64,000 nt of DNA from Xanthocytophaga flava (GCF_030068545.1 NZ_JASJOR010000018.1:1-64000), one strand, 5' to 3'; shown: positions 8,696 to 17,520, numbered from the stretch's first letter. Translations and numbers: made by a program. Notes: generated by a model not told the origin, from the letters alone.

Positions 8696-9544
8696 ATGCG
8701 AATAATAAAAATTATCTATTTTGTTGGATTGTTACTAGCATTCTGTCTTTCTGCAATGGGACAATTGCCTAAAGTAAAAAGTGATGAATATATTGATGCA
8801 AAAGGGAGGCCTCGAAAGCCGTATAAAGTTTTCAGCGAGAATCTTTATTCTAGTGATGCAGAGAAAACATATACCTACACAAATTCCTTTGGAGATACTG
8901 TTTGTATTAGAAACTATGACAAAAAACACACGTTAATAGATAATCCTATGGGTAAAGCTATTATTGAGTATACGTTTAATAAAAGCAGACATAAGATAGA
9001 ACAGCGCTATTATGATGCCAAAAAAAGACTTTTTCGATCAGAAGGCTTTGGACCAGCTATCATAAGATATCAGTATAATGAAAAGGGACAAATGATAGAA
9101 GAACAATATCTGGATGAAAATGAAAATCTACTGGAGGATCTGGCTTTTGTAAAGTTTGTTTACAATGAAGCTGGTTTACTTGCTGAAGAACGTCAATACA
9201 ATGAAAATAAAACCTTGAGAAAATATGGAGCAGTTGTACAATACAAATACAACCAGCAAAAGCAAGTAGTTGAAGAAAGATTTCTGGACGAGAATGAACA
9301 GTTGAAAGATAACGTAGCGATTGTGCAGTATTGGTATACAACTTCAGGGTTGGTTTCGGAAGTTCGTTTTCTTACCAAAGAAAGTAAACCATTACAAACG
9401 GGTATTACTCTGATCCAATATACATACGATGCTCAGGGGAATCGAATAGAAAAACGTAATTATGATGCTAAGGGAAAGAGTTATACAGACTATGAACTTT
9501 TGTTAAAAGATGTTCAGATTGATTCTACAAAGGTAGATAAATAG
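8696..9544 (+). CDS. Secreted protein with YD/RHS-like repeats, function unknown
   Basis: An exported protein of 282 residues when started at the ATG at 8696. An upstream in-frame GTG at 8669 would only add nine residues before the signal peptide. The signal peptide is MRIIKIIYFVGLLLAFCLSAMGQ. The mature part consists of five or six repeats of about 33-38 residues of the form (I/V)xYxYNExGxxxEExxYDExxxL, for example IIRYQYNEKGQMIEE, VVQYKYNQQKQVVEE and LIQYTYDAQGNRIEK. This resembles YD/RHS-type beta repeats or MORN-like hairpins and probably folds as a repetitive beta sheet. There is no catalytic motif and no partner gene. Role unknown, possibly surface or periplasmic binding. Confidence 0.7.
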   Translation: MRIIKIIYFVGLLLAFCLSAMGQLPKVKSDEYIDAKGRPRKPYKVFSENLYSSDAEKTYTYTNSFGDTVCIRNYDKKHTLIDNPMGKAIIEYTFNKSRHKIEQRYYDAKKRLFRSEGFGPAIIRYQYNEKGQMIEEQYLDENENLLEDLAFVKFVYNEAGLLAEERQYNENKTLRKYGAVVQYKYNQQKQVVEERFLDENEQLKDNVAIVQYWYTTSGLVSEVRFLTKESKPLQTGITLIQYTYDAQGNRIEKRNYDAKGKSYTDYELLLKDVQIDSTKVDK

Positions 9545-9605
9545 ATGGATAGGAAGGGACAAAAATACCCTACGTAGGCTGCTCTGTAACAGAAATTTGT
9601 CTCTG

Positions 9606-10229
9606 ATGATCAGGCTTCAGAATGTTTTTATTAGATCAATGCGCATCTCTTTTATTCTGACAATAATTTCCCTTTTTACAATCCTCAATGTGTCTGCTTT
9701 TGGAATAGCTGACTGGCAACATAAAGCACCTGGAGGTACTTTAATGTATGATGCAGGTAGTGGTACCGTACTGGCTCTTCCAAAGTCTCGTCAATCTATA
9801 ACATTCATTCGCTTCTGGTACTTTTACAAAAACCATATTGTAATTGTTGGAGGTCCGGGCTATATGATTGTGAATGAAACCAATGGCGACTTAAAACAAT
9901 TTTCTTCTGAACAGGAGTGGAACAACTATATAGAGTATGCTGGCTTGGAGCCGGTAGTATGGACAAGATGGTATTCAGATAACTGGAGATTTTATGAAAC
10001 AATAGCCGTTGGAATGATATTTATGGTTTTACCTATTGTTTTCATTGCCTTACTATTGATCCTTACTGTTGCAATTATGCAATGGGTATCAGATGGGATG
10101 AAATTTAAACCCAGGCAATGGATTTTGAGTATATTTCGGATCAAAAAAAGAACAGCTTTTATCTGGCTAGGAATTATCTCTATATTGGTTATAAGAGCTG
10201 TTCTAGATGGCTATCCTCAAAGTCGGTAA
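9606..10229 (+). CDS. Membrane protein, function unknown
   Basis: Small integral membrane protein. The frame is open from TTG at 9597; ATG at 9606 is preferred, and ATG at 9639 (MRISFILTII...) is also possible and would start directly at the first hydrophobic segment. A hydrophobic N-terminal segment is followed by about 85 polar residues containing a possible beta domain (GGTLMYDAGSGTVLALPKS, IVIVGGPGYMIVNE). Two further membrane segments follow, one near the middle (VGMIFMVLPIVFIALLLILTV) and one near the C terminus (FIWLGIISILVIRAV). I do not recognise a family. It lies 60 bp after the YD-like repeat gene and may be co-transcribed with it. Confidence 0.6.
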   Translation: MIRLQNVFIRSMRISFILTIISLFTILNVSAFGIADWQHKAPGGTLMYDAGSGTVLALPKSRQSITFIRFWYFYKNHIVIVGGPGYMIVNETNGDLKQFSSEQEWNNYIEYAGLEPVVWTRWYSDNWRFYETIAVGMIFMVLPIVFIALLLILTVAIMQWVSDGMKFKPRQWILSIFRIKKRTAFIWLGIISILVIRAVLDGYPQSR

Positions 10230-10300
10230 ATACTGTCCTCTCTGTATTAAAGAAAGGATTTGTGGTAGAGATGTAAAACGAAATTAGTAGTAGTTCAAAT

Positions 10301-10960
10301 TCAGTTTAGATGTTTCTTTGGTAATGTTGGGTCAATTATAAAGTCTGATAGATCAAATCTTTCGATTTCTACTTTTGATGCAGTATGTATCTGTTTAAAA
10401 ACAGATGTCTCATTTGTATATTTTACTGCAATACATTTGACCTTGTCCATTACTTTATTCCAGTCCCCTTCTGTATACTTTGCATACCAAATAGGGTTTA
10501 TTTTAAGGGTTGGATCAAAATAATATTCGTATTTCATCTTGTTATGAGTTATAGAGTCCGTAAGTTCCATATAGTAATGATGACAAACTCTATCAAAGGC
10601 AACATCATCCTGACCTTGTTTTATGCTGGTTAATTTAAAAGAACTTCGGGCAGGAGAATAGGTGTATACTGTATCATTCGTGATCATATACATCTGATTG
10701 TCTGCACGATTATAAATCCTTTTTTGGATTAAATCTCCTTCGCGGGTGTAGTACTCTTTCATATAGTTGCCGTCTTTAAATGAGTAAATCATCTTCGTTC
10801 CATTTCGTTCTGCTAACATTCCTTCCGTAACCTTATTATCATAAGCTATATAGCTAATCTTGTATTCAATTCTCCCTTCAAAATATTTACCATTGGAATT
10901 TTGTTGTCCACAGGAACTTAGAATGAGAACATATAACACTGATGAGATAACATATTTCAT
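10301..10960 (-). CDS. Lipoprotein, function unknown
   Basis: Lipoprotein of 219 residues. The signal peptide ends in a clear lipobox (LILSSC, Cys17). The mature part looks like a beta-rich periplasmic or surface protein: FEGRIEYKISYIAYDN at the start, then MIYSFKDGNYMKEYY and a long run of short strands. This is reminiscent of DUF4412-type proteins, which often begin with an F-x-G-x-I-x-Y motif, but the match is loose. It starts with ATG at 10960 and has no operon partner. Function unknown. Confidence 0.65.
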   Translation of the reverse strand: MKYVISSVLYVLILSSCGQQNSNGKYFEGRIEYKISYIAYDNKVTEGMLAERNGTKMIYSFKDGNYMKEYYTREGDLIQKRIYNRADNQMYMITNDTVYTYSPARSSFKLTSIKQGQDDVAFDRVCHHYYMELTDSITHNKMKYEYYFDPTLKINPIWYAKYTEGDWNKVMDKVKCIAVKYTNETSVFKQIHTASKVEIERFDLSDFIIDPTLPKKHLN

Positions 10961-11056
10961 ATCAATGATTTAATCGCAGGAGAATTTACTTTAGTTGTGT
11001 AAATAGCAAGAATCGGGTAACAAAGTTATTTCTTAAATCAAGACATATTTCTTTTA

Positions 11057-11551
11057 CTATAAGATTTCTTTCAAATAACACCTGAAAACCTTTCTATACT
11101 CTTGTTCGTGAAATCGAAATTGGAGCAGATTTTCTTCGTCAAAAGACCATATGAAATAATCGTCTTCTATAGTGACTTTTACTGCTATTCCAGGACAATC
11201 CCGATCTCCACAAGGACAGCAGTAAAGCATAACCTCTTCACTATTAAAGTCATCTTTCAATGATTCCATAATATCTGATTGAGACCAGTAAGATAGATGG
11301 GGAAGATAGCTACAATATTCTATTAGTGTCACTTCTTCTCGTAGAAATGCTTTGACCTGCAACTGTTGTCCTTTCCGTGAATGGATGGTATTGAATACTC
11401 CAATCAATGATTCATCTAAAGTAGGGCCAGCCTCTTTCCAGTTTTTATAAACATCTGAGAAATAGTCGAGCAATGATTTGTCGTTGATTACAAACTCAAA
11501 ATACTCTCTTGGTGTATTTTCCAATGTTTTTACTAATCTTAACTTATCCAT
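11057..11551 (-). CDS. Small cytoplasmic protein with CGD-type Cys motif
   Basis: Soluble protein of 164 residues without a signal peptide. The notable part is YCCPCGDRDCPGIAVKV near residues 109-125, followed by IWSFDEE and a final FRFHEQEYRKVF. This order (CGD-x2-C-x-G, then a W, then F-x-Y near the end) is seen in a widespread family of uncharacterised bacterial proteins; the cysteines could bind a metal. It starts with ATG at 11551, only 31 bp from the end of the IS3 element upstream. Its original promoter has therefore been displaced, and expression may now depend on the IS. Confidence 0.6.
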   Translation of the reverse strand: MDKLRLVKTLENTPREYFEFVINDKSLLDYFSDVYKNWKEAGPTLDESLIGVFNTIHSRKGQQLQVKAFLREEVTLIEYCSYLPHLSYWSQSDIMESLKDDFNSEEVMLYCCPCGDRDCPGIAVKVTIEDDYFIWSFDEENLLQFRFHEQEYRKVFRCYLKEIL

Positions 11552-11595
11552 TATTTGTAGCTACTTGTATATAGGTAGAACTGAGGTGGTCTACT

Positions 11596-12648
11596 TTAGT
11601 GAGACAAATCACTTGCAAGTGGGACAATAGTTGAATTGTACTTTTCTTCAAATTCTGTTGGGTTCAGATAGTTTAATGCCGAATGTCTCCTGTTTCGATT
11701 GTAATAAATCTCAATATACTCAAAACACTCCGCTGCACTGGCGTTTAGCTAGTTTTGGCATCTTCTTCTGATAGAAAGACTCCTCCTTCCAGTAATTCGG
11801 TTTTCAAACGCGAAAATAATGATTCAGCAATCTGAAACGTGAGTATCATCGGGTTTAGCATTATCATAACAATTATCTTTTCTACTCATGCTTTGTCTGC
11901 ATTTATGCTTTTTAAGCAGTTTACGAAAGTTATTTGAAACATATTGACTTCCACGATCAATGGATCAGAGATGATCCAAATGAATAATTAATCCAGGGCC
12001 TGGGTTTCGATTCATTATTGCTTTTTTTAATGATTCAATTACCAAACTTTCCTCCATGTTTTCTTGTAACTGCCAGCCAACAACCTTCCTGGAAAATAAA
12101 TCCAGATGCAGGCTCTGTCGCAGATCCAAATATTTAAATACAGAAACGAACCATCACAAAGGGGTAAATAGGTTAAATCTCCTACCAGCCCATGCGGTAG
12201 ACATTAACCTGATTGATTGCTTGAGCCTGAAAAATTCTTTTACCATTCAAATCCAGGAGTAGATTAGGCGAATTGCGTTTTCCATGAGCCGAATCGGTTG
12301 TCCTTGGCACAAAACTTTTAGGCTGAATCGCTTGTAATCCTTCTGTTCTGAGCCATTTGCGTATTTTCCATCTACCGACTTGAATTCCTTGCGCCTTCAA
12401 TTCAGCTTGGATTCTTCGTGTTCCATATCGTCTTTTATGATCGAAAAATACTTGTGTTAGTTGTTGTTCCAAGATTGATTCTTCGATTGGTGTTGTGTGA
12501 ATAGTAAGTCTTTTTTGATACCGATAATAGGTAGCTCGACTTACCTGAAACAACTCACAAAGTAATTCAACTGGATAGCTCTTTTCTAAGATTTGAATCA
12601 ATTGAAAACATTCTATTCGGTCTGGCTGAAAATGGAGATAGCTTTTTT
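11596..12648 (-). pseudogene. IS3 transposase OrfB, frameshifted
   Basis: Catalytic (rve/DDE integrase) part of the IS3 transposase, now broken. The N-terminal 139 codons are open (12601 down to 12182), with the HTH_21-type block YPVELLCELFQVSRATYYRY and RRYGTRRIQAEL. After NQVNVYRMGW the frame stops. Pieces of the catalytic domain follow in shifted frames: LTYLPLCDGSF, then SRKVVGWQLQE, LIIHLDH-stop-SIDRGSQY (the HSDRGxQY block interrupted by a stop), MSRKDNCYDNA, SLFSRLKTELLE and YNRNRRHSALNYLNPTEFE. At least two frameshifts and two in-frame stops are present. The gene's final stop (11596-11598) lies inside the left inverted repeat. Full-length OrfB would be fused to OrfA by frameshifting at the A7 run. 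Confidence 0.9.
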
Positions 12649-12936
12649 TAAAATCTCACGCTCCATTTCTACTCGTTTGAGTTGTTTTTTTAATGCCTCA
12701 TTTTCTGCCAGAATTTTCTGTACATGGTGCTCCGAATTTTCTTCACTAAGCTGAAAAGAGTGATTCTGACCTAATTGGTCTTGTTGTTTTTTCCAGCGGT
12801 AGATTAGATTTTCCCCAATCCCCAAAGAACGAGAAATATGGGTGACACTTTGACCAGACTCTAGCATTTTCAACACTTCCAACTTAAACTCTTGGTCATA
12901 TTTGCGACGAGGCTTTTTGTGTTTTTTAACGTTCAT
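12613..12936 (-). CDS. IS3-family transposase OrfA
   Basis: DNA-binding subunit of the IS3 transposase, 107 residues from ATG at 12936; an upstream TTG at 12954 is in frame but unlikely. An HTH_Tnp_1 fold is visible: RRKYDQEFKLEVLKMLESG followed by SVTHISRSLGIGENLIYRWKK. A leucine-zipper-like coiled coil follows (VQKILAENEALKKQLKRVEME), as in functional IS3 OrfA proteins. The frame is intact. The gene overlaps the orfB frame, which lies in -1. Confidence 0.9.
   Translation of the reverse strand: MNVKKHKKPRRKYDQEFKLEVLKMLESGQSVTHISRSLGIGENLIYRWKKQQDQLGQNHSFQLSEENSEHHVQKILAENEALKKQLKRVEMEREILKKAISIFSQTE
12643..12649 (-). promoter_or_regulatory. Programmed -1 frameshift slippery site (A7)
   Basis: On the minus strand the orfA codons read TTA AAA AAA GCT, giving a run of seven A. 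A shift by -1 here enters the orfB frame, which then reads SYLHFQPDRIECFQLIQ without a stop into the OrfB HTH. This is the usual way IS3 elements make the OrfAB transposase. Confidence 0.7.
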
Positions 12937-13105
12937 ACTTGCTAAATTAAGCAAGTTTTCTGTCTCACTTTACTAGACCATCTCAAACAGTGTCTGTGTG
13001 AATCCTATAAAGAAAGGAGAGGACTGCGTACCCTATTTGCGTAGAAAAAGTTGTTCAAAAAGGTCAAACAGAAAGGATAGATAAATTAGAAATTATTCTT
13101 AGAAA

Positions 13106-14797
13106 CTACTTTCTATCAACAACTAAAAAAACAGCACCATAAGCAGGAACTATTACCTTAATACCCTGAGTCGTTTCTGTTGATTGGGCTGGCAGTGTTT
13201 GATAGCTGACCGGTCCACTTATTGGACCTTTAGGTCCTTTTCCATTAACAAATACTTGTCTGGAAAAATCCTTATGATCTGTTCCACCTGCCAGACTATA
13301 CCAGTAGAAACGTGAACCAACAGGATAGTGATTGATTTTCACTTCTACAGGTTGTGATGTAGCAAATGTATTGATCAGGTTGACATTGATTTCGCCTGAT
13401 GTAAAAGAAGATGCATATACTTGTAGGGGATCTTTATGACTAACCGTACTCTTTAGCAATTGGTCTCCTAACATTCTCTCAAAAAAATACATATAATAGA
13501 ATGCAGGCTGTGGTGCCCATAGTGGTATACCAGATTTCTGTTCACTACTAAGCAATCCCAGATCTTCATTCGTTAATGCCCAGTAAGCTGCCATTCCATA
13601 ACGGTTTTTAATTATTTCACCCATAACAATAGCTGCGAATAGCCCACTTACGTTCGACACAGATTGTTTCCTGCCTTTGGCAAACATATTCCACTCACTA
13701 AGGGCTAGTGGCTTTATTTTCCTGTTATTGCGATGAAGACCCTGGGTGACAAACTGCATGATTTTTTCAGGAGATGTTCTGGCTGTAGTTAGTATAGTTG
13801 AGGCATCCAGATCTTTCATTGGAGTAAAGTAATGGTGCACAATATAAAAATCCGATTTGTCTTCTGCTTCTTTCAATACTTCTTTATTCCAGGTTCGGGT
13901 AGTTTTTGTTTGCCAGTGTTCAGTAGCTGGTTCTGGATAGATCACTGCCCCAATATAAATGCGGTGGCCTGTTTCTCTTGCTGCTTTCTGCATGGAATCT
14001 GCAAATACCCGAAAATGCTTGCCATACAGTGCTCCTGTTTGTAGTTGGGGTTGACCATCCCGATTGACAGTAGTATCAATCAGATAACCAGCTTCCCAGT
14101 TTCCATAATTTTCATTGCCAATCTCCCAGTATTTAGTACGGCCATTGTCATGTCTTACCCATTCTGCTGCCAGATGTGCTGCTGTAGCAACCGGATTACT
14201 AGAGGTTCCATATCGTGCATAGGAATAATTAACGGTAATCATACCTTCTGCCTGGGCTTTTTGCAATAAGGTATAGTATTTGTCAAGAGTGAGTGCCCAT
14301 ACATCTGAACTTTGACCATACACATAAGTATGTTTAAGCATTCCCTTCGTTTCTGGTAGATGGGCAGGTATATCCTGTGGTGGATTGGTTTTACTGGCAT
14401 TCCAGAAATAAAGATTGGATGAACTTCCACCTGGAAACCGTATGATGTGTGGATGTAGAGACCGAACGCTTCTTAATATACCAGGGTCGAGGGCATTATT
14501 CCACCAGCCACTATTCACCCCAAACAAAGACAACGGAATCCGGGTAATGATTTCAGACGCATCCACTGTTACAGTCTGATTGGTTGTAGTCGGTATATCT
14601 GATGGCACATACGATGGTGTTGTAAAAGTTTTGGGTTGCCAGTCGTCCAGAAAGAAACCCCCTGTATTTACAATTGGTAAAGACTGGATAGGTGAGGGTA
14701 TTGAATCAGAACAGAGATGAGTAGAATGTTCTGATCCAGTGGTACAGGATAGGAGTACAATAAGCAGGAATACGAAAGGTAAGCTGTAAAGAGGCAT
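13106..14797 (-). CDS. GH51-like alpha-L-arabinofuranosidase lipoprotein
   Basis: Probable exo-glycosidase that releases arabinose from plant polysaccharides; clan GH-A. A lipoprotein signal ends at Cys18 (LLSC), so it is probably anchored in the outer membrane or periplasm. The (beta/alpha)8 domain shows the acid/base Glu229 in YWEIGNENYG and the nucleophile Glu368 in ALSEWNMF. An RFPGGSSSN block (120-128) is typical of GH51-like enzymes. A C-terminal beta domain follows (about 440-563). It has 563 residues. It is not in a polysaccharide-utilisation operon here: the IS3 element lies downstream and the XRE-operon terminator upstream. The exact GH family should be checked, as GH39/GH51/GH79 are related. 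Confidence 0.75.
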   Translation of the reverse strand: MPLYSLPFVFLLIVLLSCTTGSEHSTHLCSDSIPSPIQSLPIVNTGGFFLDDWQPKTFTTPSYVPSDIPTTTNQTVTVDASEIITRIPLSLFGVNSGWWNNALDPGILRSVRSLHPHIIRFPGGSSSNLYFWNASKTNPPQDIPAHLPETKGMLKHTYVYGQSSDVWALTLDKYYTLLQKAQAEGMITVNYSYARYGTSSNPVATAAHLAAEWVRHDNGRTKYWEIGNENYGNWEAGYLIDTTVNRDGQPQLQTGALYGKHFRVFADSMQKAARETGHRIYIGAVIYPEPATEHWQTKTTRTWNKEVLKEAEDKSDFYIVHHYFTPMKDLDASTILTTARTSPEKIMQFVTQGLHRNNRKIKPLALSEWNMFAKGRKQSVSNVSGLFAAIVMGEIIKNRYGMAAYWALTNEDLGLLSSEQKSGIPLWAPQPAFYYMYFFERMLGDQLLKSTVSHKDPLQVYASSFTSGEINVNLINTFATSQPVEVKINHYPVGSRFYWYSLAGGTDHKDFSRQVFVNGKGPKGPISGPVSYQTLPAQSTETTQGIKVIVPAYGAVFLVVDRK

Positions 14798-14878
14798 TGT
14801 ATAGTGTTAAGAGCAATTGAAGTTATACAGAGATATCAGAAAGGCTATACTATACATAAACTTCAATCTAAAGAATAA

Positions 14879-14905
14879 AAAAGGTGTATTTAGGATACAC
14901 CTTTT
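14879..14905 (-). terminator. Terminator after XRE operon
   Basis: Perfect 11-bp stem, AAAAGGTGTAT / ATACACCTTTT (14879-14889 and 14895-14905), with a 5-base loop. On the minus strand it is followed by a T run, so it ends transcription of the XRE/membrane-protein pair before the glycosidase gene. Confidence 0.8.
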
Positions 14906-14919
14906 CGCCTCATTATAGG

Positions 14920-15120
14920 TTAATCTGTTTCTTCCAGAAAGAAAATATCTTCAATTTTCTTCTCAAAGGTTCTGGCAATTTTTAGAGCCAGCGTAGTAGA
15001 AGGAATATATTTATTCAGTTCTATCGCATTTATTGTCTGACGACTTACTCCTACCTGCTTCGCTAAATCTTCTTGCGTGAAGTTTTTAATAGCTCTTTCT
15101 ACTTTTAGGTTATTTTTCAT
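14920..15120 (-). CDS. XRE-family small transcriptional regulator
   Basis: A 66-residue DNA-binding protein made almost only of one HTH_3 domain: RAIKNFTQEDLAKQVGVSRQTINAIE followed by YIPSTTLALKIARTF and a short acidic tail. It resembles the YgzD/YozG group of minimal Xre proteins, which are commonly paired with a small membrane protein. Its ATG overlaps the 3' end of the upstream membrane-protein gene by 11 bp, so translation is probably coupled. Two identical palindromes upstream of the operon are likely its autoregulatory operators. Confidence 0.9.
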   Translation of the reverse strand: MKNNLKVERAIKNFTQEDLAKQVGVSRQTINAIELNKYIPSTTLALKIARTFEKKIEDIFFLEETD

Positions 15121-15589
15121 GATAGGAGACTTTGGCGCTAAAGTAAAGGATAATATGGTATCGTAACAGGAAAATGATCAGAAGGGTGAACATATTCCAT
15201 ATCATCACATCAAAGAATGTCGCCCCATAAATAAATAAAAAGGAAAGAAGCAGAAGCGCATAATTAATATAGGTGGCCCACAAAAGGGATTCCAGACGAA
15301 GTTTGGAAATAAACTCATCCTCAATCTTTTCCTTTGAAAATGCCACCAGCATAGCTCCTATAATAAAGGTAGCAGCCATAATCTCATCATTTAATGCATC
15401 CTTATAGATCAGGTTAAAAAAAGTAGTTTTATGAGCATCTTCGTATTCAATGAGTGATAAAACAGGAAAGCCTATTGTAGGAATTTCAAGATGAAACACA
15501 TTCATCAATACAAATAAAACCAAAGGAGGGATCAGTAATATCCAGCCCACCAGTTTAAAAGAATGCGGAAATAAAAATCGTGTGTTCAT
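15110..15589 (-). CDS. Four-TM membrane protein paired with XRE regulator
   Basis: Integral membrane protein of 159 residues with four predicted membrane segments: residues about 11-29 (LVGWILLIPPLVLFVLMNVF), 67-84, 103-122 and 127-147. Between segments 1 and 2 is a loop of about 35 residues. The motif EIMAATFIIGAMLVAFSKEKIEDE and the topology recall small uncharacterised membrane proteins often co-transcribed with YgzD-like XRE regulators, where the pair is thought to act as a sensor and repressor or a stress module. It overlaps the regulator gene by 11 bp. Role not known. Confidence 0.7.
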   Translation of the reverse strand: MNTRFLFPHSFKLVGWILLIPPLVLFVLMNVFHLEIPTIGFPVLSLIEYEDAHKTTFFNLIYKDALNDEIMAATFIIGAMLVAFSKEKIEDEFISKLRLESLLWATYINYALLLLSFLFIYGATFFDVMIWNMFTLLIIFLLRYHIILYFSAKVSYHEK

Positions 15590-15624
15590 AGTATAGAATA
15601 AGTTAGTAAAGTATAGTTGGATAA

Positions 15625-15644
15625 ATGTAAAGTTTATTTTACAT
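15625..15644. promoter_or_regulatory. Palindromic operator 1 (ATGTAAA-N6-TTTACAT)
   Basis: Perfect inverted repeat 36 bp upstream of the start of the XRE/membrane-protein operon. It is an exact match in both arms to the second copy at 15667-15686, whose start is 42 bp away, about four helical turns. The likely binder is the XRE protein. Confidence 0.6.
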
Positions 15645-15666
15645 AAAACAAATTTTAAAAGACAAA

Positions 15667-15686
15667 ATGTAAAATTTTCTTTACAT
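15667..15686. promoter_or_regulatory. Palindromic operator 2 (ATGTAAA-N6-TTTACAT)
   Basis: Second copy of the operator-like palindrome. Here the arms extend to 13 bp (GACAAAATGTAAA / TTTACATTTTGTC, 15661-15692). The spacing of 42 bp to the first copy would place two dimers on the same DNA face. Confidence 0.6.
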
Positions 15687-15692
15687 TTTGTC

Positions 15693-16031
15693 TGGTGTCA
15701 TTTTAAGAGGGCTAAGATTAAAACAGAGAGTAAATTTGATATGGCATATATTACTATGTTCTGTTTATCATAAGCAGTTTTATTCTCATACAAGCAATAT
15801 TTCAGATGTGTTACATACTACTATTTCAGTATAGTCCGTTATCTGATTATTCTATGAAAAAGTATTGATTGTCAGGTGTTTGTTTAATACATTTGATGAG
15901 TATCTACCAGCTTGTCGGCAAAGACTCGGTTTAGAACTGGTTGCAATAGGGTGATGGCACAGTATGATTTTTTCTGCTGCCATAAAACTTATTATTTCCA
16001 CTATAACACACATCTTTAAACCTGTCATTTT
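15693..16031. other. Intergenic spacer, nothing recognised
   Basis: About 340 bp of AT-rich DNA between the operators of the XRE operon and the divergent metalloprotease gene. No ORF or hairpin could be supported. It probably carries the protease promoter. Confidence 0.4.
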
Positions 16032-17513
16032 ATGCTATCCCAGGAAAAAGAAGTTTCAGAAGAAGTACTGCCTCAGAAAGGTGAACATCTTCTCTCTCAT
16101 CAGATCTCCGCGTGGACACAAGACCCCGGTTCGGGAAATCAGCCCAATGGAGGACAATTGATTCAGTTAAATGCCCCTAAGTTATCTTCCAAACCTTTGC
16201 CTACCATTATTCATGGACAGGCTCCTTCAGCTAAGGTGTATCCACCGGGTACTGCTGGATTCCGATACTGGAATACGGCCAGTGCTTTGCGTCGGGGATC
16301 TGACTATTGGGGAAAACTATTGCCTGGTATAACCTGGCAGATGGGAAAGACATTGCCTATTGATCTGGACTTTGGTGTTGATCTGAATGCCTACTATGAC
16401 CGGGTCGGATTGAAGTTCTTCCATGCTACTGTTGCCGGACGTACCGTATTTTCCTGTGAGAGTCCGGATGTTGTTTGCCATGAACAGGGACACGCTGTAT
16501 TGGATGCAATTAAACCTCAGTTATGGGATGCTGCCAGCATTGAAGCTGGTGCTTTTCATGAATCGTTTGGGGATATAAGTTCTATTTTGTGTGCCTTGCA
16601 ATTACAAAGTCTACGCATTGCGGTATTGGGTGAAACGGAGGGTAATTTGTATCGGTCTTCTCGTTTGTCTCGGATGGCAGAACAACTGGGTTGGGCTATT
16701 CGCCAGGACTTTCCAACTGCTGTAGACGCCGATTGTTTGCGCAACGCTGTTAATTCGTTTTTCTATCGTGATCCCAATACCATTCCCTCTTCTGGTCCAG
16801 CCAATACCTTGTCATCCGAACCTCATTCTTTCTCACGTGTATTTACAGGTGCTTTCTTTGAAGGATTAGCTGGCATGTTTAAGCTGAGAACAGATCAGGA
16901 TGAAGAGAATTTGTTGCAGGTAAGTTTGGATATGGGGAAAATTCTGGTAACTGCTATCCGAAATGCAGCTGTGGTTCCGGCATTCTTTAGCCAGATAGCT
17001 GTCAATATGATCCAGGCTGCGAACCTTCAGTTTGTTTCTATCAATTATGGACAGGCATTGCGAAGCGCTTTTGTGCGTCATGGTATTTTATCTCCTGCTA
17101 CTACAACCATTACCTCCATCACTGAGCCCAGAAGTATGGCAGATGGAAATGAAAATGATGCTACTGAGCTACCTAAAATGAATTTGTCTGTAAAAGAGTA
17201 TGATTTGGGCGTAGATGAAATCGTAGTGCATGCTGCAATAGCTACCAGTCGATTTGAGGTAGCCGGAGCTGCACTAAGTATGGGGTCACTGGATATGCCT
17301 TCTCATGAGGATACAGCCAAAAGTTTTGTAGAGGATCTGTTACGCAGAGGCCGGCTAAAAATAGATTCTATCACAAATAAGAAAAATCGGGGTATGGCGA
17401 TAACACGCCCTAACGCACCTGATACACACGAAACCTATACCCATGAATTACGCGAAGAAAACGGTAGCGTGATCTTACGAAGGATTCGTATAGATTGTGG
17501 TTTTACTTGTTAA
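16032..17513 (+). CDS. Gluzincin-type (M4-like) metalloprotease with unique C-terminal domain
   Basis: Putative zinc endopeptidase of 493 residues. The zinc site is HEQGH (150-154, in VVCHEQGHAVLDAI), and the third ligand is probably Glu177 in GAFHESFGDIS (172-183). The spacing is like the HExxH...E of M4/FTP-type gluzincins. There is no signal peptide, so it acts in the cytosol or is exported by an unusual route. Residues about 385-493 form a separate domain with the blocks MPSHEDTAKSFVEDLL and THELREENGSVILRRIRI. The small protein encoded downstream (17573) repeats both blocks. It starts with ATG at 16032 and lies 7 bp before a hairpin terminator. I know of no characterised homologue. Confidence 0.65.
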   Translation: MLSQEKEVSEEVLPQKGEHLLSHQISAWTQDPGSGNQPNGGQLIQLNAPKLSSKPLPTIIHGQAPSAKVYPPGTAGFRYWNTASALRRGSDYWGKLLPGITWQMGKTLPIDLDFGVDLNAYYDRVGLKFFHATVAGRTVFSCESPDVVCHEQGHAVLDAIKPQLWDAASIEAGAFHESFGDISSILCALQLQSLRIAVLGETEGNLYRSSRLSRMAEQLGWAIRQDFPTAVDADCLRNAVNSFFYRDPNTIPSSGPANTLSSEPHSFSRVFTGAFFEGLAGMFKLRTDQDEENLLQVSLDMGKILVTAIRNAAVVPAFFSQIAVNMIQAANLQFVSINYGQALRSAFVRHGILSPATTTITSITEPRSMADGNENDATELPKMNLSVKEYDLGVDEIVVHAAIATSRFEVAGAALSMGSLDMPSHEDTAKSFVEDLLRRGRLKIDSITNKKNRGMAITRPNAPDTHETYTHELREENGSVILRRIRIDCGFTC

Positions 17514-17520
17514 ATAGAAC

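Larger units (their letters stand above)
11582..12985 (-). mobile_element. IS3-family insertion sequence, complete ends, decayed orfB
   Basis: Both ends can be read. The 35-bp inverted repeats at 11582-11616 and 12951-12985 begin TGAGGTGGTCTA and TGAGATGGTCTA (outward reading), share GTGAGACA and end in ACTTGC. They differ at about nine positions. They are flanked by a 3-bp direct repeat AAC (11579-11581 and 12986-12988), as expected for IS3 transposition. The element is 1404 bp. It encodes OrfA intact and OrfB in a -1 frame, but OrfB carries stops and frameshifts, so this copy cannot move by itself. It is of the IS3/IS150 type by gene layout. Confidence 0.9.

Noticed and set aside
9570..9583. 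CCTACGTAGG palindrome between two genes
   Set aside because: Ten bases only, single copy, no T-run and not placed at a promoter; could be chance.
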